From Phycisphaeraceae bacterium (lineage in GTDB: Bacteria > Planctomycetota > Phycisphaerae > Phycisphaerales > SM1A02): a stretch of 64,000 bases of DNA. Position numbers and translations under genes: made by a program. Positions within the stretch are counted from its first letter, which is position 1. Every line of letters begins with the position of its first letter. Below are positions 28,246 through 36,213 of this stretch, in pieces. The notes beneath the pieces were generated by a model. The model was not told the DNA's origin, made no database searches, and saw only the letters and a list, made by a program, of their open reading frames with translations. The stretch is from the NCBI GenBank assembly GCA_015709595.1, contig CP054178.1:1803205-1867204 (forward strand), in the 5' to 3' direction.

Positions 28246-28268
28246 CACAGGCGGGACGCCTGTGCCAC
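28246..28268. repeat. Dispersed palindrome, family A
   Basis: CACAGGCG, GGA, CGCCTGTG, CCAC: identical arms and flank to the copy at 238-260. It lies in the 67-bp gap between the prenyl diphosphate synthase gene and dxs. Confidence 0.7.
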
Positions 28269-28293
28269 TGGTGCTTCTTCGGAAAGGGTAGGT

Positions 28294-29226
28294 CTACTTG
28301 GTTCGTATCGCCAGATAATCGGCCACCTCGGCGAGCAGTACGCCGGTGTGTCCGAAGGGTTCGATCGCCTGGCGGGCGGCGATGTGAAGCCGGGCAATTT
28401 CCTGACGGGACTGGTCCATGCCCAGCACGCCGGGAAAGGTCTTCTTGCCCGCCTCGATGTCCTTGCCCGACCGCTTGCCAAGGTGTTCGCTGGGCTGGGT
28501 GACGTCCAGCACGTCGTCCACGATCTGGAACATCAGTCCGACGGCTTCGCCGAAGTCGGAAATGCGTTGCAGGGCGGCGCCATCCGCGCCGCCGCACAGA
28601 CCCCCGATTCGGCAGGAGGCGCCAAGCAGCGCCCCCGTCTTGTTGCGGTGGATGACCTCCAGGTGATCGCGCGGGGAAAGCCCCGCCGGTACGCCGCCCA
28701 GCGTGTCGTAGACCTGCCCGGCGATCATGCGCGTCGTGGCCATCGACAACTCGCGGATCAGACGACCGGACAGCGCCGCCGGGTAACGCTCGTCGCACAG
28801 CAGCTCGAAGGCGAGCGACTGCAGGGCGTCGCCGGCCAGGATGGCCATGGCCTGACCGTACTTCACCCATACGGTGGGCATGCCGCGACGCAGTTCGTCG
28901 TTGTCCATGGCGGGCAGGTCGTCGTGGACCAGCGAAAAGGCGTGAATCAGTTCCGTGGCGGCGGCGGCGGGCAGGGCGCGGGCGCGATCGCCCCCCACCG
29001 CCTCGCACGCCAGCAGCGTGAGCAGCGGTCGCAGCCGCTTCCCGCCCCCCAGCACCGCGTATCGGCAGGCCTCCAGCAGGTTGTCAGGCAACCCGCGACC
29101 GTCGAGACAGCCGTCGAGGTACCGCTCGATCTCCGCCAGGTGGGGCGCGATGGCGTCAGGTGGGCGGGGTGGCTCGGGCATCACGGGGCGGATCACGGGG
29201 GTCAGGGGTCGGGCCATCGTCGGCAT
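28294..29226 (-). CDS. ispA: Polyprenyl (farnesyl/geranylgeranyl) diphosphate synthase
   Basis: The 310-residue trans-prenyltransferase condenses isopentenyl diphosphate with allylic diphosphates. It has GGGKRLRPLLTL, the first Asp-rich motif DDLPAMDNDELRRG and the second motif VDDVLDVTQ. The CxxxA-type segment before the first motif reads ATELIHAFSLVHDDLP, without the bulky double Phe that restricts some short-chain synthases, so C15 or C20 product is likely but not certain. A Pro-rich leader of about 20 residues makes the exact start unclear (ATG 29226, with another at 29217). It is linked to dxs. Confidence 0.9.
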   Translation of the reverse strand: MPTMARPLTPVIRPVMPEPPRPPDAIAPHLAEIERYLDGCLDGRGLPDNLLEACRYAVLGGGKRLRPLLTLLACEAVGGDRARALPAAAATELIHAFSLVHDDLPAMDNDELRRGMPTVWVKYGQAMAILAGDALQSLAFELLCDERYPAALSGRLIRELSMATTRMIAGQVYDTLGGVPAGLSPRDHLEVIHRNKTGALLGASCRIGGLCGGADGAALQRISDFGEAVGLMFQIVDDVLDVTQPSEHLGKRSGKDIEAGKKTFPGVLGMDQSRQEIARLHIAARQAIEPFGHTGVLLAEVADYLAIRTK

Positions 29227-29305
29227 GGGCGGATTCTATCGACTCGTGAGGATGGGTGATGGATGCGGGGGCGCGAGTGTTGGAAGCGACTCGCTATCAT
29301 CCCGT

Positions 29306-30064
29306 GTGCAGACCCTCATCGACCTGACGAGCCAGTTGGTGGATCGCGGCGGGATCGTGATGATCCCGCTGCTGGGGCTGAGCGTCATCAGCGTCACCCT
29401 GATCCTGGAGCGGTGCTGGTTCTGGATTCGCACCAACCGGCCCAGTTCACTGCGGCGGGTGGCGCGCCTGATCGACCTGCTGGCGGCTGGCGACGCCCGC
29501 GCCGAAGGGCTGATGGCCGGTGACGGCACCATCTACGGGGCCGTGGCCCGTTCGCTCACCCGCCGATCGCCGACTCAATCGACGGCGCTCTCGGCGGTCG
29601 AGGCCGTCCGGCCCCGTCTGGAACGGTGGATGGTGACGCTCTCGACGATCATCACCGCCGCGCCGCTGCTGGGCATTCTGGGCACGGTGCTGGGAATCAT
29701 CCAGTCGTTCAACCTGCTGGGGCAGGATCAGACCCTGGCCGAGCCGAGCCAGGTGTCCGCCGGCATCGCCGAGGCCCTGCTGACCACTGCGGCGGGGCTG
29801 GTCGTGGCGCTGGTGACGCTCTTTCCGTACATGATCTTCAAGGGTCAGGTGGACCGCACGCTGGGACGGCTCGAATCCCTTATTGCTGCCGCGATGGAAC
29901 AGGCGGGAACACAATCGTCGGCGCCGGTGTCACACGAGAGGCCGATTGGGCAGGCGTCCCGCCCGCCATCCTCAGACCCAGCGGTACAGGCGTCCCCGCC
30001 TGAAACAGCCCATCATCCCAGCCGAACAACTGGTCGTGCCGCCGCCTCCGGCGCTTCCGGCTGA
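29306..30064 (+). CDS. MotA/TolQ/ExbB proton-channel family protein
   Basis: The 252-residue protein has a first membrane span (GGIVMIPLLGLSVISVTLILE) and a cytoplasmic helical loop. The paired spans follow: TAAPLLGILGTVLGIIQSF and GIAEALLTTAAGLVVALVTLFPY, the latter with the conserved Glu and Thr residues of ExbB. No ExbD partner is adjacent, so it may pair with an ExbD encoded elsewhere, for example in the 49-kb cluster. The C-terminal tail is Ser/Pro-rich and made largely of family A-like repeat sequence (29948-30003). The start is uncertain: GTG 29306 was chosen, with ATG 29252 as alternative. An unrelated secreted protein gene follows after 17 bases. Confidence 0.83.
   Translation: MQTLIDLTSQLVDRGGIVMIPLLGLSVISVTLILERCWFWIRTNRPSSLRRVARLIDLLAAGDARAEGLMAGDGTIYGAVARSLTRRSPTQSTALSAVEAVRPRLERWMVTLSTIITAAPLLGILGTVLGIIQSFNLLGQDQTLAEPSQVSAGIAEALLTTAAGLVVALVTLFPYMIFKGQVDRTLGRLESLIAAAMEQAGTQSSAPVSHERPIGQASRPPSSDPAVQASPPETAHHPSRTTGRAAASGASG
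29948..30003. repeat. Two family A-like motifs in the tail of the ExbB-like gene
   Basis: GGCAGGCGTCCCGCCCGCC and TACAGGCGTCCCCGCCTGA resemble the family A palindrome in the opposite orientation. Both are translated as part of the C-terminal tail of the protein encoded at 29306-30064. Confidence 0.5.
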
Positions 30065-30081
30065 GCCACAAGGTTGACACC

Positions 30082-31362
30082 ATGAGCATCTTCCGGTCAC
30101 TTCGTTCCCGCTCCGCGTTGCCTCTGGTCGCGGGGTTGAGCGTCCTCGTGCTGGGCGCGCCTGCATGGGGCCAGGAGGCGGAAGGCCCGCGCTACCTGCG
30201 CGTGGTCGAGGAGGAGGGCAAGTCCATCCGGCTCGAGGTCGCCGCCCGCCGCTTCGAGCGGGCCGAGGGCGAAGGCCCCGAAGTCTGCCTTGTCAGCGTG
30301 GCTCATATCGGCGACCGCGGGCTGTATCGCTCGCTGCAGAAACTGCTCGACGGCTTCGACGTGGTGCTGTACGAGTCGGTCAAGCCCGCCGGCGCGGCCA
30401 GGCCGGGCGGCAAGACCGACGAGGAGCGCATCGCCAGCACCCGCGCCTCGCTGCAGTTCATCGCGGGCGTGGTGGAATCCAACAGGCATCACAAGCAGGC
30501 CGTGCCCGCCACGCTGGATGAGCTGAGGCAATCCATCGAATCCATCGACCCCCGGCTCTCCGAATGGACCGCGCTGGCCTCGATCGACGCCTGGGGGACG
30601 GCGGTGCTCTACGCCCGCGACACTGACGGCGGCTACTCGATCCGCAGTCTCGGCGCCGACGGCAAGGAAGGCGGCGAGGGGGCCAACGCCGACCTGATCG
30701 TCACCGGCAAGGACGGCGTCGCCGCGCTCGCCTCCAGCAAGGATGACGGGCTTCAGGCGCAGCTGGCCAAGGCGCTCAACCTCGACTTCCAGCTCGAGGC
30801 GATGGACTACGGCCGTCCGCACTACCGCTGCAGCGACATGACCATGGATCAGATGAATCGCGCCATGAAGGAGCGCGGCGTGGACTTCATGGAGTTCGGC
30901 GGCACGCTCGCCGGCACCTCGCTGCCCGCCCGCATGGTCAACCTGCTCCTGCAGGCGATCCGCCTGTTCGACGCCATGGCCGACGGCATGATGTCCGACA
31001 TGGTGAAGGTGGTGATGATCGAGGTGCTGGGCAACGAATCCATCACCGAGGGCGCGCTCAATCAGCAGTTCGGCCGGGGCTTCGGGGAAGTCATCGTCGG
31101 AGAGCGCAACCAGGTGGTGATGGATGACCTGGCCGAGCTGCTCAAGAACGAGCCGGATGTCAGGAGCGTGGCCATCTTCTACGGCGCCGCCCACATGAAG
31201 GACTTCGAGGAGCGCCTGGCCAAGCAGCTCGGCTACGCCCCGACCACGGTGGAGTGGATTTCCGCCATCGAGGTGGACCTGGCCAACTCCGCGGTGGACC
31301 CCGCTCAACTGGCGTCGATCCGGCGCATGATGAAGTCGCAGCTGCGGAACATGACGCGATAG
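30082..31362 (+). CDS. Secreted TraB/GumN (Tiki-like) protein with an embedded GspG-like segment
   Basis: The 426-residue precursor has a signal peptide (LPLVAGLSVLVLGAPAWG). The start VCLVSVAHIGDRGLYRSLQKLL with VVLYESVKP and the late VRSVAIFYGAAHMKDFEERL resemble the TraB/GumN/Tiki superfamily, whose members are often metallopeptidase-like. Between these halves, at about 140-215, lies LDELRQSI...DAWGTAVLYARDTDGGYSIRS, then LGADGKEGGEGANADLIV. That is the C-terminal GspG pseudopilin pattern, a calcium-binding loop in type II secretion major pilins. The protein is therefore a probable domain chimera. It may be co-transcribed with the ExbB-like gene 17 bases upstream, but no functional link is evident. 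Confidence 0.68.
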   Translation: MSIFRSLRSRSALPLVAGLSVLVLGAPAWGQEAEGPRYLRVVEEEGKSIRLEVAARRFERAEGEGPEVCLVSVAHIGDRGLYRSLQKLLDGFDVVLYESVKPAGAARPGGKTDEERIASTRASLQFIAGVVESNRHHKQAVPATLDELRQSIESIDPRLSEWTALASIDAWGTAVLYARDTDGGYSIRSLGADGKEGGEGANADLIVTGKDGVAALASSKDDGLQAQLAKALNLDFQLEAMDYGRPHYRCSDMTMDQMNRAMKERGVDFMEFGGTLAGTSLPARMVNLLLQAIRLFDAMADGMMSDMVKVVMIEVLGNESITEGALNQQFGRGFGEVIVGERNQVVMDDLAELLKNEPDVRSVAIFYGAAHMKDFEERLAKQLGYAPTTVEWISAIEVDLANSAVDPAQLASIRRMMKSQLRNMTR

Positions 31363-31425
31363 GGGGTCGCCGCCGCGCCTGGCGTGGCGCGATCGTGCCC
31401 GACCACCACCGGCCTACCGTGACCC

Positions 31426-32067
31426 ATGCCCCACGCCCGTGACGGCCAACAGGCGATTCTCCGCCGCTACGCAATCATGGCGCCGCGCTACGACCGGCTG
31501 TGGCGCTCCTACAGCGAGATCACGCTGTCACAGGCGGAGCGTCTGATCCTGACGCATGCGCCGCCCGCCGCGCGGCTGCTGGACGTGGCGTGCGGCACGG
31601 GGCTGCTCGCCGAACGCTTGCGCCGTTCGCGTCCCGCGATGTCGCTGACGGGCATCGATCTGAGCCCGGCCATGCTCGCCCAGGCCCGCGCCCGTCTGCC
31701 CGAGAGGCCGGGACTGCGCTGGGTGGAGGGCGGCGCGGACCAGTTGCCCTTTGAAGACGGCGCCTTCGATGCGCTCACCTGCACCAACGCCTTTCACCTG
31801 GTGCCCGACCAGCCGCGCGCCCTGGCGGAGTTCCGCCGCGTGCTGGCCCCGGGGGGACTGCTCATCATCCTCGACTGGGATCGCTCCGGGTGGACGATGT
31901 CGCTGCTGCACCGCGGCTACCGCCTGCTGGGTCGGGCGCCGCGGCACATTCTCACCGCCGACGAGATGAACGCCCTGGCCGCGCGGGCCGGGTTTGATTT
32001 GCTGGAGCGCTCCCGCGTGAGCGCGGGGTGGTTCTGGCGACTCAACGCGATGGCGTGGCGGCGGTGA
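31426..32067 (+). CDS. Class I SAM-dependent methyltransferase (UbiE-like)
   Basis: The 213-residue protein has motif I LLDVACGTGLLAERL, motif II LTGIDLSPAML and the post-motif segment DQLPFEDGAFDALTCTNAFHLVPD with RVLAPGGLLIILDWDR, typical of Methyltransf_11/UbiE-type enzymes acting on small molecules or lipids. The substrate cannot be inferred; the C-terminal segment with MSLLHRGYRLLGRAP could contact a hydrophobic substrate. It is a single gene followed by a family B repeat cluster. Confidence 0.82.
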   Translation: MPHARDGQQAILRRYAIMAPRYDRLWRSYSEITLSQAERLILTHAPPAARLLDVACGTGLLAERLRRSRPAMSLTGIDLSPAMLAQARARLPERPGLRWVEGGADQLPFEDGAFDALTCTNAFHLVPDQPRALAEFRRVLAPGGLLIILDWDRSGWTMSLLHRGYRLLGRAPRHILTADEMNALAARAGFDLLERSRVSAGWFWRLNAMAWRR

Positions 32068-32076
32068 GAAGTGAGT

Positions 32077-32142
32077 GTGCCACGGCTCGTCGCTCTGGTG
32101 CCACGGCTCATCGCTCTGGTGCCACGGCTCTGTGAGCCGTGC
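32077..32142. repeat. Family B repeat: two tandem 21-bp units and a terminal palindrome
   Basis: Two units of 21 bp, at 32077-32097 and 32098-32118, each begin GTGCCACGGCTC and differ at one base. They are followed by GTGCCACGGCTC, TGT, GAGCCGTGC, a near-perfect palindrome. The array fills the gap between the methyltransferase and frr genes. Related palindromes lie at 61460-61650. Confidence 0.7.
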
Positions 32143-32219
32143 GCGATGGGTGGGGCGTCATGGGCGCGGACAGCATGTCCGCCCTCCCTGACCACCCTCC
32201 ACCGACCATCGACCACCCC

Positions 32220-32786
32220 CTACAACGTCTCCACCTCGGCCGCCTTCTTGTTGGCCAGTTCGTCGATCCTGGCGATGTGCTGCTTGGTCAGCTCCTCGAT
32301 GGCGTTCTTGGCGTCCTTGGCCTGATCCTCGGAGACGTGGGCTGACTTGTCCTTGACCAGCGTGTCGATGTGCTTGTTGGCGTCGCGCCGCTCGTTGCGG
32401 ATGGCGACGCGCGATTCCTCGGCGATCTTGCGCACCTGCGCCACCAGCTGCTTACGCCGGTCGGCGGACGGGGCGGGCACGTTGATGCGGATGGCGTTGC
32501 CCTCGGACATGGGGTTGAAGCCCAGCGCGGCGATCTCGATGGCCTTGATGATCATCTGCTTGGCGCCCGGGTCGTAGGGCTTGATGAGAATCTGCGTGGG
32601 CTCGGGCACGCTCACCTGGGCCAGTTCGCGCAGGTCGGTGGGGCTGCCGTAGTAGTCCACCTTCACGTAGTCCACCAGCGCGGTGGAGGCCCGCCCGGTG
32701 CGGATGCCGCGCAGCTCGCGCTGCAGGTGCTCCACGGTCTTGTTCATGCGGTCTTCGCACTCGAGTTGAATGGAGTCGAGGTCCAT
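32220..32786 (-). CDS. frr: Ribosome recycling factor
   Basis: The 188-residue protein matches RRF throughout: NKTVEHLQRELRGIRTGRAS, PYDPGAKQMIIKAIE, LGFNPMSEGNAIRINVPAPSADRR and the C-terminal helix pair with AIRNERRDANKHID. RRF splits post-termination ribosomes together with EF-G. Usually frr follows pyrH; here pyrH is 13 kb away. The frame closes in a TAG at 32220 close to the family B repeats. Confidence 0.95.
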   Translation of the reverse strand: MDLDSIQLECEDRMNKTVEHLQRELRGIRTGRASTALVDYVKVDYYGSPTDLRELAQVSVPEPTQILIKPYDPGAKQMIIKAIEIAALGFNPMSEGNAIRINVPAPSADRRKQLVAQVRKIAEESRVAIRNERRDANKHIDTLVKDKSAHVSEDQAKDAKNAIEELTKQHIARIDELANKKAAEVETL

Positions 32787-32872
32787 CGCGCCATGCTCCT
32801 GACAGGTCGGGAAGACGGTAGGATAGCCGGAAACGCGGGTGACGCGGGGCTGAATGCGTGATGGAGAAAACC

Positions 32873-34618
32873 ATGCGACGAATCGCGCGGACGGGCGGTC
32901 GGAGCGGAATCGCGGCGACGACGTGGGCCTTGGGTGCGTGGGCGACGGCGATGGCGGCGACAGCCGAGGCGAAGCCCTTGCACGAGGACGCCGCCCCCGC
33001 CGACCTCGTCGTCATCAACGCCAAGGTGTGGACGGGCGACGCCCATCACCCGCACGCCGAGCGTTTCGCCGTGCGCGGCGGCGTGTTCGTGGGCGTGGAT
33101 GATGAAGTCGATGTCGCCGCGCTCACCGGGCCGGACACCGTGGTCTTCGACGCGGGCGGGCGGCGCATCCTGCCGGGGCTGATCGACACGCACGTCCATC
33201 TGGGCGGGGCGGCGGCGGACTTCCGCTATCTCGACCTGCGGGCGGCGACCAGCAAACAGGATCTCCTGAAACGCCTGGCCGACTACGCTCGTCCGCTGGG
33301 GCCGGATGACTGGGTGGTGGGCACGCGGTGGAGCAGCGAGTCGTGGCCCGATCAGACGCCCCCCGGCGCGGATGAGATTGATGCCGCCACCGGCGGGCGC
33401 AAGGCGGTGCTGATCCGCATGGATGGGCACTCGCTGCTGGCCTCGCGATCGGCGCTGGAGTACGCCAACATCACGAAGGACGGACCCGCCGACCCGCCCG
33501 GCGGCACCATCGGGCGTCTGGCCGACGGAACGCCCAGCGGCGGCATCTTCGAGCAGGCGATGGGGCTGGTGCAGCGGCACGTGCGCCTGCCCGCGGTGGA
33601 TGAGAAGGAACTGCTCCTCAAGGCCGTGCGCGAGGCCAACCGCTTCGGCGTCACGCAGGTCGGCGCGATCGAAGGGCCGGACACGCTGCGCCAACTGGCG
33701 GAACTGGACCGCGAGGGGAAACTGACGCTTCGCATCGCGGGGACGATCCGCGGCGCGGGGGATTCTCTTTCCGCGTGGGAAGCCGCGCTGAAGTGGGGGG
33801 CGGAGAACGCCAGCCCCAGCCCGATGGTGCGGGTGGTGGGCTTCAAGGGCTACATGGATGGCTCGCTGGGCTCACGCACCGCGTGGATGATGGAGCCCTA
33901 CCTCGACAACCACATGGCCCCGGACAAATCGCCCGACAACGCGGGGTACCCGCTGGCGATGGCGGCGGAAGGCACGCTGGCGGACCTGATCCGGCTGGGC
34001 GCGGGCATGGGGTTGCAGCCGGCAGTGCACGCCATCGGCGACCAATCCAACCATGTGCTGCTCAACTGGTACGAATCGCTCACTACCGAGCAGCGGAAGG
34101 CGCTGCGGCCGCGCATCGAACACGCCCAGCACCTGCTGCCGGCGGATGTGGTCCGGTTCGCCGCGCTGGGCGTGGTGCCGTCCATGCAGCCCTATCACAA
34201 GGCGGATGACGGCCGCTACGCCGAGCAGCGGATCGGGCCGGAGCGCATCAAGTCCAGTTACGCCTTCCGGCAGCTGCTGGATTCCGGCGCGCTGCTGGCC
34301 TTCGGCAGCGACTGGCCGGTGGTGTCGGTGGATCCGTTCCTCGGCATTCACGCGGCGGTGAGCGCGCGCACGCTCGATGACAAGGTGTTCGCGCCCGAGC
34401 AGTCGATCACGGTTGAGGAGGCGCTGACGTGCTACACGCGCTCCGCGGCGGCGTGCCTGCTGAGCGAGTCGTCCACCGGCATGATCCGCGCGGGGTATGC
34501 GGCGGACTTCATCGTGCTCGACCGAGACGTGCTCACGACCACCGCGGAGCAACTGCGCGACATTCGCGTGCTGCGAACATTCGTGGCGGGCAGGCCGGTG
34601 TACGAGCGCGCGGAATGA
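32873..34618 (+). CDS. Exported amidohydrolase, YtcJ-like (Amidohydro_3)
   Basis: The 581-residue metal-dependent hydrolase has a twin-Arg-containing N-terminal leader (MRRIARTGGRSG with a hydrophobic run to about 40). The barrel shows LPGLIDTHVHLGGAAAD (metal His pair), the Trp/Asp-rich loop WVVGTRWSSESWPD and FKGYMDGSLGSRTAWM (the lysine position that bridges metals in the superfamily). MGLQPAVHAIGDQSNHVLL, RIEHAQHLLPADV and LAFGSDWPVVSVDP supply the other ligands. Substrate is unknown; relatives act on N-substituted formamides or aldehydes. ATG 32873 has GGAGA upstream at good spacing. It is monocistronic. Confidence 0.85.
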   Translation: MRRIARTGGRSGIAATTWALGAWATAMAATAEAKPLHEDAAPADLVVINAKVWTGDAHHPHAERFAVRGGVFVGVDDEVDVAALTGPDTVVFDAGGRRILPGLIDTHVHLGGAAADFRYLDLRAATSKQDLLKRLADYARPLGPDDWVVGTRWSSESWPDQTPPGADEIDAATGGRKAVLIRMDGHSLLASRSALEYANITKDGPADPPGGTIGRLADGTPSGGIFEQAMGLVQRHVRLPAVDEKELLLKAVREANRFGVTQVGAIEGPDTLRQLAELDREGKLTLRIAGTIRGAGDSLSAWEAALKWGAENASPSPMVRVVGFKGYMDGSLGSRTAWMMEPYLDNHMAPDKSPDNAGYPLAMAAEGTLADLIRLGAGMGLQPAVHAIGDQSNHVLLNWYESLTTEQRKALRPRIEHAQHLLPADVVRFAALGVVPSMQPYHKADDGRYAEQRIGPERIKSSYAFRQLLDSGALLAFGSDWPVVSVDPFLGIHAAVSARTLDDKVFAPEQSITVEEALTCYTRSAAACLLSESSTGMIRAGYAADFIVLDRDVLTTTAEQLRDIRVLRTFVAGRPVYERAE

Positions 34619-34765
34619 GAAGGTTCACCACGGAGTATCACGGAGTTGAAAGAAGGGGTTGGCTGAGTTGGTCGAGGTCACACGACAGTCAGTTTGCGTG
34701 CGTGTTCCTGTCCTCAAGGGAGTGGACGCCTCGATCCCCTGATCCCGCGACGCCTGCCCTCTCCC

Positions 34766-36097
34766 TCACCCGCCCTTCTTCGCCATCTCGGCCTTGAGAT
34801 ACTCCACGATCTGCTGCCGCTTGGCCTGCTCGGCGCCGCGCGAGGCGCCCATGAGCACCACGGCGTGATGCAGCGCGTTGTGCCCCTTGCGGTCGGCGGC
34901 GTGCAGTTCCGCGCCCGCCTCGACGAGCGCCCGCACGTTGTCGATCTGGCCGGACTTCACGGCGGACATGAGCGCGGTCTCGCTGAAGGGGCCGCGGGCG
35001 TACGGATCGGCCCCGGCCTCGAGCAGCAGCGCGATGGTTTCAGGCGTTCCCATGCGGGCCGACCAGTAGAGCGCGTTGCGCCCGAACTGGTCGACCGCGT
35101 TGACGTTCAGACCCGCCTCGAGCAGCAGGGTCAGCGTGGATGGGTGGGATCGGTTGGACATGGCGGCGGCGATGAGCACGGTGCGCCCGTCGCGGGCGGT
35201 GGCGTGCGGGTCCGCCCCGAACTCCAGCAGGGCCTTGAGCCGATCGGTGTGGCCGGTCATGGCGGCGTGGAAGAGGGCGGTTAGACCCTGCTGATCCGCC
35301 TCCATGAGGTCGGCGCCCTCGTCCAGAATGTCGCCCAGGTCGCCCAGTTCGCCCGAGCCCTTGGCCCATTCGATGAGCCGCTTGGTGGGGCCGGTCGTCT
35401 CCAGCCGCGACGAGCGGATCATGAGCGAGTCCATGCGCGGATGGTCGGTGTAGATTCGGATCAGGTTGAGCCGGTGCTGCAACTGGCGGAGTTTCACCGC
35501 GGTGAGACGCACTTCGTGCTCCACGCGCGGCTGGCGATCGACGCCTTCGAGAATGCCTGGGTCCGCCGCCAGCAGCGAGAAGGGCTTGCCGTCGGTGGCG
35601 CGAATGCGGATGACCTGATCCTTGTCGGCGTCCGGCTCGAACATGGCCGGCTCAACCGTCAGGGGGGAGCGCACGTTGGCGGCGATGGCGAGCTGCACGT
35701 CGCCCTTCTGATCCGCCAGCACGAATCGCGCGGTGGAGCCGAACGGGCCGACGCTCTTGGAGGCGAACTCGACCGCCACCTCCACCGTCGCACCCGGCGG
35801 AATGGGCTTGTCCGGAATGCTGGGCACGGTGCAGTTGCAGGTGGTGAAGGCGCGCACGATGCGGATGGGCTCCGACGAGATGTTCGTCAGCTGCACCATC
35901 CTGCGGAAGGTCTCACCGCGATCCACTTCGCCGAAATCCAGCACGGTGGGGGTGATGCGGAGATACCTGGCGCCGGTGGAGGTCGAGTCGTCGATGTCGG
36001 TGACCTGGCGCTGCGGAAGCGTGTCCTGGGCCGATGATGGAGCGGCGACCATGACGGACGCCAGAAGGACGAGGCACGAAGCGACGGATCGGCGCAT
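34766..36097 (-). CDS. Exported DUF1573 and ankyrin-repeat fusion protein
   Basis: The 443-residue precursor has a signal peptide (SVASCLVLLASVMVAAPSSAQ). Residues about 40-150 form a DUF1573-type immunoglobulin-like domain with VLDFGEVDRGETFRRMVQLTNISSEPIRI and the conserved TTCNCTVPSI, then GATVEVAVEF. A linker follows, and then five or so ankyrin repeats (LTALFHAAMTGHTDRL to NALHHAVVL). DUF1573 domains are common in Bacteroidetes and planctomycetes and of unknown role; a combination with ankyrin repeats is unusual. ATG 36097 has GGGAG upstream. Confidence 0.78.
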   Translation of the reverse strand: MRRSVASCLVLLASVMVAAPSSAQDTLPQRQVTDIDDSTSTGARYLRITPTVLDFGEVDRGETFRRMVQLTNISSEPIRIVRAFTTCNCTVPSIPDKPIPPGATVEVAVEFASKSVGPFGSTARFVLADQKGDVQLAIAANVRSPLTVEPAMFEPDADKDQVIRIRATDGKPFSLLAADPGILEGVDRQPRVEHEVRLTAVKLRQLQHRLNLIRIYTDHPRMDSLMIRSSRLETTGPTKRLIEWAKGSGELGDLGDILDEGADLMEADQQGLTALFHAAMTGHTDRLKALLEFGADPHATARDGRTVLIAAAMSNRSHPSTLTLLLEAGLNVNAVDQFGRNALYWSARMGTPETIALLLEAGADPYARGPFSETALMSAVKSGQIDNVRALVEAGAELHAADRKGHNALHHAVVLMGASRGAEQAKRQQIVEYLKAEMAKKGG

Positions 36098-36213
36098 GGT
36101 CAATCTCCCGGCATGAAGTCGGCGTCGATGCTGCAAGGATAGCCCGTCAACGGGGCGCGCCCAACGAAATACCCGACGGACACGTCATTTCCGGCGCGCT
36201 ACCATGTGCCCCC

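Noticed and set aside
26721-28502. 593-codon open frame on the plus strand
   Set aside because: It covers dxs in antisense and has no recognisable motif.
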